From Gallionellaceae bacterium (lineage in GTDB: Bacteria > Pseudomonadota > Gammaproteobacteria > Burkholderiales > Gallionellaceae), in contig WSYA01000010.1 of assembly GCA_009773615.1 (NCBI GenBank), positions 1 through 46,235 of the forward strand: a stretch of 46,235 nucleotides of DNA, given 5' to 3'. Shown in pieces: positions 24,196-35,839 of this stretch (position 1 is its first letter; every line of letters starts with the position of its first letter). The translations under genes were made by a program, and so were the position numbers. The notes beneath the pieces were generated by a model. The model was given only the letters and a program-made list of their open reading frames with translations, made no database searches and was not told the origin of the DNA.

Positions 24196-25104
24196 CTATT
24201 TTGGTTCGATTTGCCAAAGATGCTGTGAGACGGATAGCCAAGCACCGAGCCAGCCCAAATACGAAGAGAAGCCAAGCAGGGTAAGGCTGTCGCCAAGGGA
24301 GAGGTGCTTTAGGGTGAAGCTGCTTGCATAAAGCTGGACTAAGCCAGCAAGGCTATAATTCAACAAAAACAGGCTAGACGCGATAATAAGCCAAGCTGCG
24401 GCACCTCCGAGCATTCCTTGAATAAGGCCGAAATACAGGAACGGGCGGCGAATAAAACCGTTAGTTGCGCCGATCAATTTGGAGACTTCAATCTCATCGC
24501 GCTGAGTGAGGATTTGCAGACGTATGGTGTTGAAGGTAATGGCGACCAGCGCGAAACTGAGCATAGCGGCCAAGATTAATACCGCCAGCCGGGCAAATTT
24601 TAGCAGCGCTTCCAGTTTATGCGCCCAAGCGGAATCCAGCTGCACATGCTCAAACTTGGGCCATGACTTCAAATCGTCGCGCAGCAGTTCAAGTTTCTGG
24701 GCATCCAATGCGATAGGGTAGATTATAAAAGCGTCCGGGAGCGGATTTTGCGAAAGTCCACCGACCACATCCGCCAAGCCCGTGCTGAGTTGTAATTGTT
24801 TAAGAGCCAAATCGCGTGGAACGAATTCGATGTGATCAACCGCAGCATGATCTTTGAGCTGTTTGCTGATGCGCGCGATCTCGTCCGGGCCAGTGCCCAT
24901 AGCGAGGAACGCGCTAATCTGCGGCGTTCCCGCCATCTGTTCCGCCAAACCTTGTACATTCTTCAACAGCACATAGCCGCCGATCGGCAGGCTCAGCGCG
25001 ATACCGATGACCAGAATGTTGAGCAGGCTGGCGATAGGTGTATTCCGCAGGCGCTGCAGGGTAAAACGGATAACGCGCAAATGCTGAATAGCCGAATTTT
25101 TCAT
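24196..25104 (-). CDS. ftsX: Cell division protein FtsX
   Basis: This is a 302-residue membrane partner of FtsE. A first membrane helix (about 22-44) is followed by a periplasmic domain and three C-terminal helices, the FtsX plan. FtsEX links septum assembly to peptidoglycan hydrolase activation. ATG 25104 overlaps the ftsE stop (ATGA). The frame is open upstream inside ftsE, but those residues are unrelated to FtsX. Confidence 0.92.
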   Translation of the reverse strand: MKNSAIQHLRVIRFTLQRLRNTPIASLLNILVIGIALSLPIGGYVLLKNVQGLAEQMAGTPQISAFLAMGTGPDEIARISKQLKDHAAVDHIEFVPRDLALKQLQLSTGLADVVGGLSQNPLPDAFIIYPIALDAQKLELLRDDLKSWPKFEHVQLDSAWAHKLEALLKFARLAVLILAAMLSFALVAITFNTIRLQILTQRDEIEVSKLIGATNGFIRRPFLYFGLIQGMLGGAAAWLIIASSLFLLNYSLAGLVQLYASSFTLKHLSLGDSLTLLGFSSYLGWLGAWLSVSQHLWQIEPK

Positions 25105-25754
25105 GTCTGCAACTCCCCGTGTTTCAAGGCCAGCGCGCGCGCAGGAAACTGGCGTAAAACCGCCTCGTCGTGCGTGGAAATGAGCAGTGTTACGCCGACC
25201 TGATGGAACGACTTGAAAATGTGCATGATTTCGCCCGAGTACTCGGCATCGAGGTTGCCGGTCGGCTCGTCGGCAAGCAGTATGGTGGGGCGGTTGACGA
25301 TGGCACGCGCGATGCACAAACGTTGCTGTTCGCCCCCGGACAGCGCAATGGGATTGGCCTTTTCGCGTTTGAGCAAACCGACTTTATCTAAAGCGGCGCG
25401 TACGCGCTTGGCGCTTTCGCGGTGATCAAAGCCGCAAATTTGCAACGGCAACATCACGTTGTCGAACGCGTTACGGTCGAATAACAACTTGTGATCCTGA
25501 AAAACGAGGCCGAGGTTGCGGCGCAGATAAGGCAAAGCGCCACTTTTGAGCGATTTGGTGTTCTGTCCCTTCACGACCACGCTGCCGCTGTTGGGGCGCT
25601 CAATTGCGGCGATGAGTTTAAGCAAAGTGCTTTTGCCCGCGCCGGAATGACCGGTGAGGAACACCATTTCGCCTTCGGCGATTTCGAAGCTCAGGTTTTT
25701 CAAAGCCTCGTAGCCGCCGGGATAGCGCTTATAGACTTGGTTGAATTTGATCAC
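25101..25754 (-). CDS. ftsE: Cell division ATP-binding protein FtsE
   Basis: This is a 217-residue ABC ATPase. Walker A is [14 protein letters not shown], the signature [15 protein letters not shown], Walker [13 protein letters not shown] and the H-loop STHDEAV. The start [24 protein letters not shown] is characteristic of FtsE. GTG 25754 overlaps the ftsY stop, so ftsY-ftsE-ftsX are translationally coupled. Confidence 0.95.
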   Translation of the reverse strand: MIKFNQVYKRYPGGYEALKNLSFEIAEGEMVFLTGHSGAGKSTLLKLIAAIERPNSGSVVVKGQNTKSLKSGALPYLRRNLGLVFQDHKLLFDRNAFDNVMLPLQICGFDHRESAKRVRAALDKVGLLKREKANPIALSGGEQQRLCIARAIVNRPTILLADEPTGNLDAEYSGEIMHIFKSFHQVGVTLLISTHDEAVLRQFPARALALKHGELQT

Positions 25755-26704
25755 TCTTCAACTCCTAATAATGCCGCAACAAAATCTTTTGCGACAAACG
25801 GACGCAGATCGTCCAAGCCTTCGCCCACGCCGATAAAACGAACAGGTATGGGATGCGCCTTGGCTATGGCGGCGATCACGCCGCCTTTTGCAGTGCCGTC
25901 CAATTTGGTGAGCACGAGGCCGGTCACGTTCAACGCCTCGTCGAAAGCTTTAACCTGACTCAGCGCGTTCTGTCCGGTGTTTGCATCGAGCACCAGCAAC
26001 ACTTCGTGCGGCGCATCGGGCAGCGCCTTGGCGATGACGCGCTTTACTTTTTTGATTTCTTCCATCAGGTGCGCCTGCGTAGTCAGGCGTCCGGCAGTGT
26101 CCGCAAGCACCACGTCAATGTTGCGCGCCAGCGCGGCATGCACCGCATCAAAGATTACTGCAGCGGCATCGCCGCTTTGCTGAGCGATGACGGTGACGTT
26201 GTTGCGCGCACCCCATTCCATCAACTGTTCGCGCGCAGCGGCGCGAAACGTGTCGCCCGCAGCGAGCAACACTGACTTGCCCTGGCTCTGGAAATGCTTC
26301 GCGAGTTTGCCGATGGAAGTGGTTTTGCCCGCCCCGTTGACGCCGCACAGCATGATCACAAACGGCTTGCGCGCGTCGGTGAGCAGCGGTTGGGCGAGGG
26401 GTTGCAATAGCTTGAGCAGCGCATGTGCCAGCGCTTCCTTAATCTGGACGACCTCGGTGAGTTTCTGTTCTTTCACTTGGCGCCGTACATCCGCTAGAAG
26501 CAGGCGCGTGGCATCCATGCCCACATCCGAGGTAATCAGGATGGTTTCCAGTTTTTCGTAAAGCTCGTCGTCGATACGCCCGCCGCGATTCAGCAGCTCG
26601 GAAAGTTGGCTGCCTGTACGCGCCAGCCCGGTTTTTAAACGCGCAAGCCAGCCGGTGTTTTCGGATGTGTCCGTAGGGGGAGCTTTTTTCAGGAAACCAA
26701 ACAT
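25751..26704 (-). CDS. ftsY: Signal recognition particle receptor FtsY
   Basis: This 317-residue SRP GTPase receives ribosome-SRP complexes at the membrane. The NG domain shows GVNGAGKTTSIGKLA (G1), DTAGRLTTQAHLMEE (G3) and TKLDGTAKGG (G4). The acidic A domain found in longer homologues is nearly absent (about 20 residues before the N domain), a common short form. It is the first gene of ftsY-ftsE-ftsX and diverges from the M16 peptidase genes. Confidence 0.95.
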   Translation of the reverse strand: MFGFLKKAPPTDTSENTGWLARLKTGLARTGSQLSELLNRGGRIDDELYEKLETILITSDVGMDATRLLLADVRRQVKEQKLTEVVQIKEALAHALLKLLQPLAQPLLTDARKPFVIMLCGVNGAGKTTSIGKLAKHFQSQGKSVLLAAGDTFRAAAREQLMEWGARNNVTVIAQQSGDAAAVIFDAVHAALARNIDVVLADTAGRLTTQAHLMEEIKKVKRVIAKALPDAPHEVLLVLDANTGQNALSQVKAFDEALNVTGLVLTKLDGTAKGGVIAAIAKAHPIPVRFIGVGEGLDDLRPFVAKDFVAALLGVEE

Positions 26705-26724
26705 TTCGTCGTGTCGGCAGGTGG

Positions 26725-26753
26725 TTGAAATACTGCAATATGGCGCATAATAC
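26725..26753 (+). promoter_or_regulatory. Possible sigma-70 promoter of the M16 peptidase operon
   Basis: TTGAAA (26725-26730) and TAATAC (26748-26753) are 17 bases apart and lie about 70 bases before the first peptidase ATG at 26823. Confidence 0.4.
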
Positions 26754-26822
26754 GCGCCCCTTACGGTGGCGCTTTACTGTCGTCGCCATTTTATTCTGAT
26801 TGATCTGATTTGGGCTAGAAAT

Positions 26823-28184
26823 ATGCGCATAGGCTTGTTGATAAATTTGAGCTGGCTGTTGTTGCCGGTATTTTCCGTGCAGGCAGAAGTGTTTGAAAAG
26901 ACGCTGGACAACGGGCTAAAGGTCATCGTCAAAGAAGATCATCGCGCGCCCGTTCTGGTGCAGCAAATCTGGTATCGCGCCGGCAGCATGGACGAACGCA
27001 CCGGCACCACGGGTGTGGCGCATGTGCTGGAACACATGATGTTCAAAGGCACAAAAACGGTGCCGGCGGGTGACTTCTCCAAACGTATCGCGGCCGCAGG
27101 GGGGCGCGAAAATGCCTTTACCAGTTACGATTACACGGCTTATTTTCAGCAGCTGCACAAATCCAAGCTGCCTCTGGCGATGGAGCTGGAATCCGACCGC
27201 ATGCATAACCTGCGATTGACGGCAGCAGAGTTCAACAAAGAGATCAGGGTGGTGATGGAAGAGCGGCGCATGCGCACCGATGATCAGCCGCATGCGCTCA
27301 TGGAAGAGAAGCTCATGGCGGCGGCATATCAAGAGCATCCATATCAGCATCCGGTTATCGGCTGGATGAACGATCTGCTGGGGATGTCGGCGGGCGATGC
27401 GCAGGAATGGTACAAGACATGGTACGTCCCCAACAATGCGGTGCTGGTGGTCGCCGGAGACGTGCGGGCGCAGGAAGTGTTAGCTCTGGCGCAGCGCTAT
27501 TACGGCAAAATACCCAAGCGCTCATTGCCGGTGCGCAAGGCCTATAGCGAGTCGCCGCAAACAGGCATCAAGCGCATAACGGTCAAAGCTCCCGCGCAGC
27601 TGCCTTATCTCATCATGGCATATCACGCGCCGACCTTGCGCGATGCGGAAAAAGACAGCGTGCCGTATGCGCTTGAAGTATTGGCGGGAGTGCTGGATGG
27701 CAATGAGTCGGCGCGGCTGAACAAGGTGCTGGTGCGCGAACAGCAAATCGCGAGCCAGGTAGGCGCAGGGTACGACGACACCGCGCGCGGTCCGGGTATG
27801 TTCACCTTGGAAGGCACACCGTCGGAAGGCAAGACGGTCGCCGATCTGGAAGCCGCCTTGCGCGCGCAGTTAACCAAGTTGGTACGCGACGGGGTGAGTA
27901 CGGAAGAGTTGCAACGGGTCAAAGCGCAAGTCACCGCGAACGAGGTTTACAAACGCGACTCGGTGTTTTACCAGGCCATGCAGATCGGGCAGCTGGAAAG
28001 CATCGGGCTGGGTCATCAGGCGATACCCGTGATGTTGAGAAAAATCCAGGAGGTCAGCGCGCAACAAGTGCAGGATGTGGCGCGCGATATCCTGAAGGAC
28101 GACAACCTCACCGTGGCGGTGCTTGACCCGCAGCCGCTTGCGGATAAGCCCAAACATGCGGGAGGGACTTTTCATGCGCACTAA
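26823..28184 (+). CDS. M16 family zinc peptidase, catalytic partner (periplasmic)
   Basis: The 453-residue protein has a signal peptide (MRIGLLINLSWLLLPVFSVQ, then AEV). The inverted zinc motif HVLEH (67-71) is intact, with a downstream glutamate (FNKEIRVVMEERR) as third ligand. It belongs with processing-peptidase-like proteins (M16B) that occur as a catalytic/non-catalytic pair, here with the next gene. ATG 26823 is favoured by the signal peptide; the ribosome-binding site is weak. The substrate is unknown. Confidence 0.9.
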   Translation: MRIGLLINLSWLLLPVFSVQAEVFEKTLDNGLKVIVKEDHRAPVLVQQIWYRAGSMDERTGTTGVAHVLEHMMFKGTKTVPAGDFSKRIAAAGGRENAFTSYDYTAYFQQLHKSKLPLAMELESDRMHNLRLTAAEFNKEIRVVMEERRMRTDDQPHALMEEKLMAAAYQEHPYQHPVIGWMNDLLGMSAGDAQEWYKTWYVPNNAVLVVAGDVRAQEVLALAQRYYGKIPKRSLPVRKAYSESPQTGIKRITVKAPAQLPYLIMAYHAPTLRDAEKDSVPYALEVLAGVLDGNESARLNKVLVREQQIASQVGAGYDDTARGPGMFTLEGTPSEGKTVADLEAALRAQLTKLVRDGVSTEELQRVKAQVTANEVYKRDSVFYQAMQIGQLESIGLGHQAIPVMLRKIQEVSAQQVQDVARDILKDDNLTVAVLDPQPLADKPKHAGGTFHAH

Positions 28185-29489
28185 ATTATGGTTTTTCGCG
28201 GCGATGTGCTGCCTGGCCGGCAATGCTTTTGCAACACCGAAGATACAGCACTGGCAGGCGCCCAGCGGCGCGCAAGTATATTTTGTGGAAAACCATGATC
28301 TGCCGATGCTGGATGTCGCGGTAGATTTTGCGGCGGGAAGCGGCTTTGACGACACGGCGAAGCCGGGTGTGGCTGGCATGGTGCATGGCTTGCTTAGCCT
28401 AGGTGTCGAAGGTCTAAACGAGGACGATATCGCGCGCAAACTGGCCGATATCGGCGCGCAGCTGGGTGGGCATTTCGATGCGGATCGTTCCGGCATGAGG
28501 CTGCGCACCTTGAGCAGCGCAGCGCAGCGCGACGTGGCATTGGATATTCTGGCGCGCGTATTGCAGCATGCCCTGTTTCCAGAAACAGTGCTGGCACGCG
28601 AAAAAACGCGCATGATCGCTGCGTTAAAAGAAGCCGAAACCAAGCCGGAAAGCCTTGCCGCCAAGGCTTTCGGCAAGGCGGTGTTCGGCACGCATCCGTA
28701 CGGCGCCTCCCTGGAAGTTGCCGATGTGGAAAAAATTCAACGCGCTGATCTGGAGAATTATTACCGCACGCATTACGGGGCAAAAGCGGCGGTCGTGGCG
28801 TTGATGGGTGACATCACGCGCACTCAAGCCGAAGCCATCGCACAGCAGCTCACTTCGAGTTTGCCCGCTGGCGGAGCGAGCACCCGCATAGCTCCGGTGA
28901 CGGCGCTGATTCAAATTAGCGAACAGCGCATTGCACACCCTGCCAGCCAGAGCCATATCCTCATCGGTGCGCCGGGGGTTGCGCGCAACGATGCGGATTA
29001 TTTTCCGCTGTACGTCGGCAACTATATTCTGGGCGGGGGCGGCTTTGTGTCGCGTTTGATGCACGAGATACGCGAACAGCGCGGCATGGCCTACAGCGTC
29101 TACAGCTACTTTATGCCGATGCAGCAGCCGGGCGCGTTTCAGGTCGGCTTGCAGACCAAAAAAGAACAGGCCGATGAGGCGCTTAAATTGACGCGAGCCA
29201 CCCTGCGCGACTTCGTCGGCAAAGGTGTCACGGAGAAAGAGCTTAAGGCCGCCAAAGACAACATCATCGGCGGCTTCCCTCTGCGCATTGACAGCAACAG
29301 AAAGATACTCGATTACTTGAGCGTGATCGGTTTCTACAACTTGCCGCTGACGTATCTGGACGACTTTTCCGTCAAGGTGGACAAGGTGACGGCTGCACAG
29401 ATACGCGATGCGTTCAAACGCCGCATTCACCCCGATGCGATGGCGACCGTGATCGTCGGCGCACCGGAAAACAAAATGGGGAGCGGCAA

Positions 29490-29493
<4 letters not shown>
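28174..29493 (+). CDS. M16 family peptidase-like protein, non-catalytic partner
   Basis: This is a 439-residue M16 homologue with a signal peptide (MRTKLWFFAAMCCLAGNAFA). At the place of HxxEH it reads GMVHGLLSLG, so zinc ligands are missing. Such subunits usually complete the active chamber with the catalytic partner encoded just before; the two genes overlap by 11 bases. GGAGGGA precedes ATG 28174. The stop TAA (29491-29493) sits on the apparent start of rsmD. Confidence 0.88.
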
Positions 29494-30769
<1,276 letters not shown>

Positions 30770-30780
30770 GATTTTTTCGA

Positions 30781-30820
30781 TAAACGCAAAACCCGCTTTT
30801 TTAAGCGGGTTTTGCGTTTA
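30781..30820. terminator. Intrinsic terminator after the ferredoxin gene
   Basis: A perfect 18-bp stem (30781-30798 with 30803-30820) around loop TTTT, with GC-rich core CCCGCTT and T-rich flanks, is symmetrical enough to act in both directions. Confidence 0.9.
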
Positions 30821-30903
30821 TATCGCTTGAAATATTCGCTGGCAGGTGTAGGGTTGCGAGCAAACTAGAAAAAAATAAATCAAACAACAGTCCTGCATCT
30901 CTC

Positions 30904-33267
30904 ATGGCTTCCAATACTTTCATCGCCGAACAAATTCGCTTCAAACCGGGCATCAAGCTGTTGCTGGCTTGGCTGGCGGTCGCATTTGCGTTGGCGGTGG
31001 CGGGTAACCTCGTTTTTCAGAATCTGCGCGACGCAGTAAAAACCGATCAGAAAGAGCAGATTGCGGCCATCGGAAAACTCAAAGCCAATCAACTAAGGGA
31101 TTGGCTGGATGACCGCCACTCGGATATCAAGACGCTTTCCGACGACCCATATTTCCCGCGTGATGTCGAACAATGGATATCGTCGGGAAAAAAACCCGGG
31201 GTTCAACGCGAACGCATTATGAAGCGGCTGGACGCATTCATAGACGCCCATCACTACCATTCCATTTCGCTCTACGATGCGCAAGGTCTGCTCGTATTGC
31301 ATGCCGGGAAGCATGTTGATCATGAAGAAAATCTGGCCGGGTATGCGCTGCGTGCTATGAGTTTCCGGCAGATGGCCATGATCGACTTGCATCGCCATGA
31401 TGATCTCGATTTACCCGTGGGTTTGGGGTTTATGAGCGCATTGAGCGTGGGTGAAAAATCTGTCGGAGCGATTTACTTTTCGGAAAATCCTGAGACCTAT
31501 TTGTTCCCGGTGATCGAGACTCAGCCTGTAGCAGGCAAGGGTGAGGAAGTGCAGCTGGTTCGCGCCGAGGGTGACCGGGTACTGTTTTTGAATAAATTGC
31601 GCCAACGCGAAGATGCGCCGCTGACATTCAGCTTGCCCTTGAATTCTCCCGGCCTGGCTAGCGCTCAAGCAGTATTGGGCAAGAGCGGTTTGCTGGAGCA
31701 TGCGCATGACTATTCGGGAATTCAGGTATTGGCATTCGCCGTCCCGATTTTAGGCACGCCCTGGGTGCTGATCTCCAAGGTCTCCGAAGAAGAGGCCTAT
31801 GCGCTGGTAAACCGTATCGAGCTGCTTGCCACGCTGCTGGTGATCTTCATCTTCACCCTAGGCGGGGCGTGGTTCTGGCAATGGTGGGGGCGCGAACAAA
31901 TGTCGGCGGATGCGGCGGTGCTGAAAGAGCGCGTGCGCGCCGATGTTCTGCAAATTGAGGCGGATAAGCGTTTTCGCATGGTGTTTGAACATACAGCCCT
32001 GCCTATGGTGCGCAATTCGCTCAAAGGCGAGTTCATTGAGGTCAACGACGCATGGTGCAGCATGTTCGGCTATAGCAAGGATGAGGTGCTGTCGCAACAT
32101 CTGACCTGGGAGCAGATTACACATCCGGACGACAAGGAGCCAGGCATTGCGCAGGTGAAAAAAATGCTCGCCGGAGAGATTGATGATTTCAAGGTAGACA
32201 AACGCTATATCCACAAAGACGGCAAGGTGCTGTGGGGGACGGTACAAGTGTCGCTGGTGCGCGATGAAAAAGGTGCGCCGGATTACATCATCAGCGCCAT
32301 ACAGGACATCACCGAAAGCAAGCGCGCGGAACAGCAGATCAGCTTTATGGCCTATCACGACAAACTGACCGGCCTGCCCAACCGCGCCCTGTTCTTTGAC
32401 CGTTTATCGCAAAGCATGTCGCAAGCCAGGCGCAGCCGCAAACATGTGGCTTTGCTGTTCCTCGATCTGGACGGTTTTAAACCGATCAACGATATGTATG
32501 GGCATGAGTCAGGCGATGCCGTGCTGAAGATGGTCGCGCAGCGCTTGCTTGCCTGTCTGCGTGCGGTGGATACGGTTGCCCGTTTGGGAGGGGACGAGTT
32601 CGCGATCATTGTGGGCGAATTGGACAGCCCGGCAGAGATCGAGAGAATTGCGGATCAGGTATTGAAGGCGTTTGCGCAGGCGCTTGTGTTGCCGGACGGC
32701 CAGGAATGCACGGTGGGCGCGAGCATGGGAATCAGCGTTTACCCCGACAATGGCGACGAGATGGACAGCCTGCTGGCCGCCGCCGATGCCGCGATGTATG
32801 AAAGCAAACACAAGGGAAAGAATACCTATACCTATTTCGGTGGAGCACCGGTTGCAGTGAGCGATGCCGAAGCTTGGATCGTGTTCGACAGCGCGCATCA
32901 TGTTGGTATCGTCGAGCTCGACGAGCAGCATCGCGAACTGGTGCGCATGGTCAATCGTCTCAATGGCGCGATCAAAAACAAAGAGGGCGATGACACCATC
33001 CTAGGTCTGTACGACGAGTTGCTCGCGTTCACGGCATTTCATTTTGCGACGGAGCATCGTCTGATGGAGCAATATGCTTACCCCGGTGAAGCGCAACACG
33101 ATCAGGAGCACGCGCATCTGGTGGACGAGGCGGTGAATTTCAAGTCGCGTCTGACGCAGGGCGGTGATTTGCTGGCCTTGCAGTCGATAAAGGATTGGCT
33201 GCTCAATCACATCCCCTATTCGGATATACCGCTGGCAAAATATTTGCTGGCGCATGGCGTTCGCTGA
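30904..33267 (+). CDS. Membrane diguanylate cyclase with sensor, PAS, GGDEF and C-terminal hemerythrin domain
   Basis: The 787-residue protein has a membrane helix at about 19-42, a periplasmic Cache-like region (about 45-295), a second helix (about 300-322), a PAS domain (about 350-475) and a GGDEF domain. The GGDEF motif is at 562-566, with RAVD five residues before it (inhibitory I-site). A bacteriohemerythrin-like domain follows from about 655 to the end. Its iron ligands can be traced: SAHH, DEQH, HFATE (HxxxE), HDQEH (HxxxH) and a following Asp. The protein would make cyclic di-GMP in response to a periplasmic signal and possibly oxygen. A second cyclic-di-GMP gene follows directly. Confidence 0.9.
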   Translation: MASNTFIAEQIRFKPGIKLLLAWLAVAFALAVAGNLVFQNLRDAVKTDQKEQIAAIGKLKANQLRDWLDDRHSDIKTLSDDPYFPRDVEQWISSGKKPGVQRERIMKRLDAFIDAHHYHSISLYDAQGLLVLHAGKHVDHEENLAGYALRAMSFRQMAMIDLHRHDDLDLPVGLGFMSALSVGEKSVGAIYFSENPETYLFPVIETQPVAGKGEEVQLVRAEGDRVLFLNKLRQREDAPLTFSLPLNSPGLASAQAVLGKSGLLEHAHDYSGIQVLAFAVPILGTPWVLISKVSEEEAYALVNRIELLATLLVIFIFTLGGAWFWQWWGREQMSADAAVLKERVRADVLQIEADKRFRMVFEHTALPMVRNSLKGEFIEVNDAWCSMFGYSKDEVLSQHLTWEQITHPDDKEPGIAQVKKMLAGEIDDFKVDKRYIHKDGKVLWGTVQVSLVRDEKGAPDYIISAIQDITESKRAEQQISFMAYHDKLTGLPNRALFFDRLSQSMSQARRSRKHVALLFLDLDGFKPINDMYGHESGDAVLKMVAQRLLACLRAVDTVARLGGDEFAIIVGELDSPAEIERIADQVLKAFAQALVLPDGQECTVGASMGISVYPDNGDEMDSLLAAADAAMYESKHKGKNTYTYFGGAPVAVSDAEAWIVFDSAHHVGIVELDEQHRELVRMVNRLNGAIKNKEGDDTILGLYDELLAFTAFHFATEHRLMEQYAYPGEAQHDQEHAHLVDEAVNFKSRLTQGGDLLALQSIKDWLLNHIPYSDIPLAKYLLAHGVR

Positions 33268-33278
33268 GGGCTACTGCC

Positions 33279-35780
33279 GTGTCGACAAACATAGGGCTCA
33301 AGGGCATGCAGTCGCAAATATTTGAAGACGTTAAGGTGATGCAGGAATTGATCGACGTGCTGCCCGTGGCCATTTTTGTCAAAGATGCCGCGAGCAAATT
33401 CCAGTTGATGAACAAAGCGTGCGAGGCCCAATGGGGCATGAGTTTCGCAGACCTGCGCGGAACCGATGCCAGCCAGTTTTTTCCGCCCGAGCAGATGGAA
33501 TGGTTTCTCGCCAAGGATAGGGAGGTATTCGCTGGCGGCGATATGATCGATTTTGAAGAGACGTTCTGGAATGCGGCTCTCAAACAAAATCGTCTGGGTC
33601 TTACGCTCAAGAAGCCGATCTATGATGCGTCTGGAAATCCGCTGTATTTGATTTGTGCAACCGTCGATATCACGGATAGAAAAGCAGCTGAAAGTGCGCT
33701 GCGTCAGGAACGCGATCTGAATCAGCACTTCCTTGATGCCTCGTCGGCGCTGATAGTCGCGCTGGATGTTGATGGCATTATCACCATGATAAACAATACT
33801 GCCGCAAGTCTGCTCGGTTACGCAGAACATGAGTTGATCGGGCGAAATTGGTTTGCTACTTGCCTACCTCAGCCTGAGGGCATGAGCACTGTGCTGTCCG
33901 TGTTTCGCCATATAGTGGCCGGACATATGGAGTCTGTTGAAGAGTTTGAAAACACTATCTTGTGCCGTGATGGAAGCTCGCGTGTGATCACATGGCGCAA
34001 CAGTTTTATGTTGGGGGCCGAGGGGGAAATTGTCGGTGCGCTCCGCTCTGGAATGGATGTTACAGAGCAAAAGCTGGCGGAAGAAAAGCAGCGTCTCGCC
34101 GCGCTGGTGTACGAGAACAGCAATGAAGGAATGATGGTCACCGACGGCGAAAATCGGATTTTGGATATCAACCCCGCATTCACCCGTACGACGGGTTACG
34201 TTTTGGAAGAGGTGCGGGGAAAGTCGCCGAGCTTCTTGAATTCGGGGCGCCAGAATCCGGCGTTCTATCAGGCCATGAGGCACGCCATCAAAGACAGCGG
34301 CCACTGGGAAGGCGAGATGTGGAACCGGCGCAAGAACGGCGAGATATATGCGGAATGGCAGTCGATCAATACCATCTTCAATGCGGACGGCTCGGTACAT
34401 CGCCACGTCGCATTGTTCTCCGACATTACGCAGAAGAAAGCGACGGAAGAGTTGATTTGGAGGCAGGCAAATTTTGACGAACTGACCAATCTGCCCAATC
34501 GCCGCATGTTCCATGATCGCCTGACGCAGGAGATAAAGAAGTCAGCCCGCGCGAATTTGCCGCTGGCGCTGATGTTCATCGATCTGGATCACTTTAAAGA
34601 AGTGAACGACACGCTGGGTCACGATCAGGGAGACATTTTGTTAGTGGAAGCCGCACGCCGCATCGCGCAATGTGTGCGCGATTCCGATACGGTGGCAAGA
34701 CTGGGCGGGGATGAGTTCACCGTCATTTTGCCCGTGCTGGAAGACATCGGCAGCGTCGACCGTATCGCGCAGAAAATCATCGATAAATTGACGCAATCAT
34801 TCGCGCTGGGCAAAGAGAGCGTTTTTGTCTCGGCCAGTATCGGCATCACGCTTTATCCCGGCGATGCGAGAGAGATCGAGACGCTGCTCAAGAACGCCGA
34901 TCAAGCCATGTATGTCGCCAAGAAGGAAGGGCGCAACCGAAGCAGCTATTTCACCCCCGCATTGCAGGAGGCCGCGCAGACGCGTATGCGCTTGACCAGC
35001 GATCTGCGCAACGCATTGGCCGACAATCAGTTTCGAGTGTATTACCAGCCCATCGTGGAAATGGCGACGGGCGAGATCCATAAGGCGGAAGCACTTATCC
35101 GTTGGCAGCATCCCGAACACGGCATGGTCAGCCCGGCGCAGTTCATTCCGCTGGCGGAAGAGTCTGGACTCATCAATGAAATCGGCAATTGGGTATTCCA
35201 CGAGACCGCGCGTCAGGTAAAACACTGGCGTGCCACGCATGCGCCTTTGTTTCAAATCAGTGTCAACAAATCGCCGGTTCAATTCCGTCAGAACAATGCC
35301 GGCAGCGAACCTGATTGGTTGGCGCATCTGGCCGCGCTGTCGCTGCACGGACAGAGTATTTCCATCGAAATCACCGAGGGTTTGCTGTTGAATGCCGAGG
35401 TTGATATCAAAGACCGTTTGCTCGCCTTCCGCGACGCGGGCGTACAAATTTCGATCGACGACTTCGGCACGGGCTATTCCTCTCTGGCTTATCTCAAGAA
35501 ATTCGACATCGACTATCTCAAGATCGACCAATCCTTCGTCAGCAATCTGGAAAACGACAGCGACGATCTTGCGCTGTGCGAAGCCATTATCGTCATGGCG
35601 CACAAGCTCGGATTGAAAGTCATCGCCGAAGGCGTGGAGACGGAGGATCAGCGCGATATTCTGGCGCGCGCAGGATGCGATTATGCGCAAGGTTTCTTAT
35701 TTTCGAAGGCGATTCCGGCGGATGAGTTCGAGGCCTTGCTGGCATTGACCAGAGCGGAGCCCCCGTTGCTTCTAGGATGA
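33279..35780 (+). CDS. PAS-GGDEF-EAL cyclic-di-GMP protein
   Basis: The protein has 833 residues, is soluble and has no membrane segment. Three PAS domains (about 15-130, 145-265, 275-395) precede GGDEF (RLGGDEF, with RDSD as I-site) and EAL. The EAL domain keeps EALIRW, the DDFGTGYSSLAYLK loop, KIDQSFV and EGVETEDQ, so phosphodiesterase residues look complete. It may synthesise or, more likely, degrade cyclic di-GMP. GTG 33279 is taken as start: GAGGG lies about 10 bases upstream, and the previous gene ends 12 bases before. ATG 33306 is the alternative. Confidence 0.9.
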   Translation: MSTNIGLKGMQSQIFEDVKVMQELIDVLPVAIFVKDAASKFQLMNKACEAQWGMSFADLRGTDASQFFPPEQMEWFLAKDREVFAGGDMIDFEETFWNAALKQNRLGLTLKKPIYDASGNPLYLICATVDITDRKAAESALRQERDLNQHFLDASSALIVALDVDGIITMINNTAASLLGYAEHELIGRNWFATCLPQPEGMSTVLSVFRHIVAGHMESVEEFENTILCRDGSSRVITWRNSFMLGAEGEIVGALRSGMDVTEQKLAEEKQRLAALVYENSNEGMMVTDGENRILDINPAFTRTTGYVLEEVRGKSPSFLNSGRQNPAFYQAMRHAIKDSGHWEGEMWNRRKNGEIYAEWQSINTIFNADGSVHRHVALFSDITQKKATEELIWRQANFDELTNLPNRRMFHDRLTQEIKKSARANLPLALMFIDLDHFKEVNDTLGHDQGDILLVEAARRIAQCVRDSDTVARLGGDEFTVILPVLEDIGSVDRIAQKIIDKLTQSFALGKESVFVSASIGITLYPGDAREIETLLKNADQAMYVAKKEGRNRSSYFTPALQEAAQTRMRLTSDLRNALADNQFRVYYQPIVEMATGEIHKAEALIRWQHPEHGMVSPAQFIPLAEESGLINEIGNWVFHETARQVKHWRATHAPLFQISVNKSPVQFRQNNAGSEPDWLAHLAALSLHGQSISIEITEGLLLNAEVDIKDRLLAFRDAGVQISIDDFGTGYSSLAYLKKFDIDYLKIDQSFVSNLENDSDDLALCEAIIVMAHKLGLKVIAEGVETEDQRDILARAGCDYAQGFLFSKAIPADEFEALLALTRAEPPLLLG

Positions 35781-35793
35781 GTTTTTGGCGTGA

Positions 35794-35830
35794 CCCAAAA
35801 AAAGCGGGAGTGACTCCCGCTTTTTTTGGG
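35794..35830. terminator. Bidirectional intrinsic terminator
   Basis: CCC, seven A and GCGGGAG (35794-35810) pair perfectly with 35814-35830 around loop TGA. T-runs on both strands serve the EAL gene (+) and the pentapeptide gene (-), whose stops both face it. Confidence 0.93.
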
Positions 35831-35839
35831 ATGCCGGGA

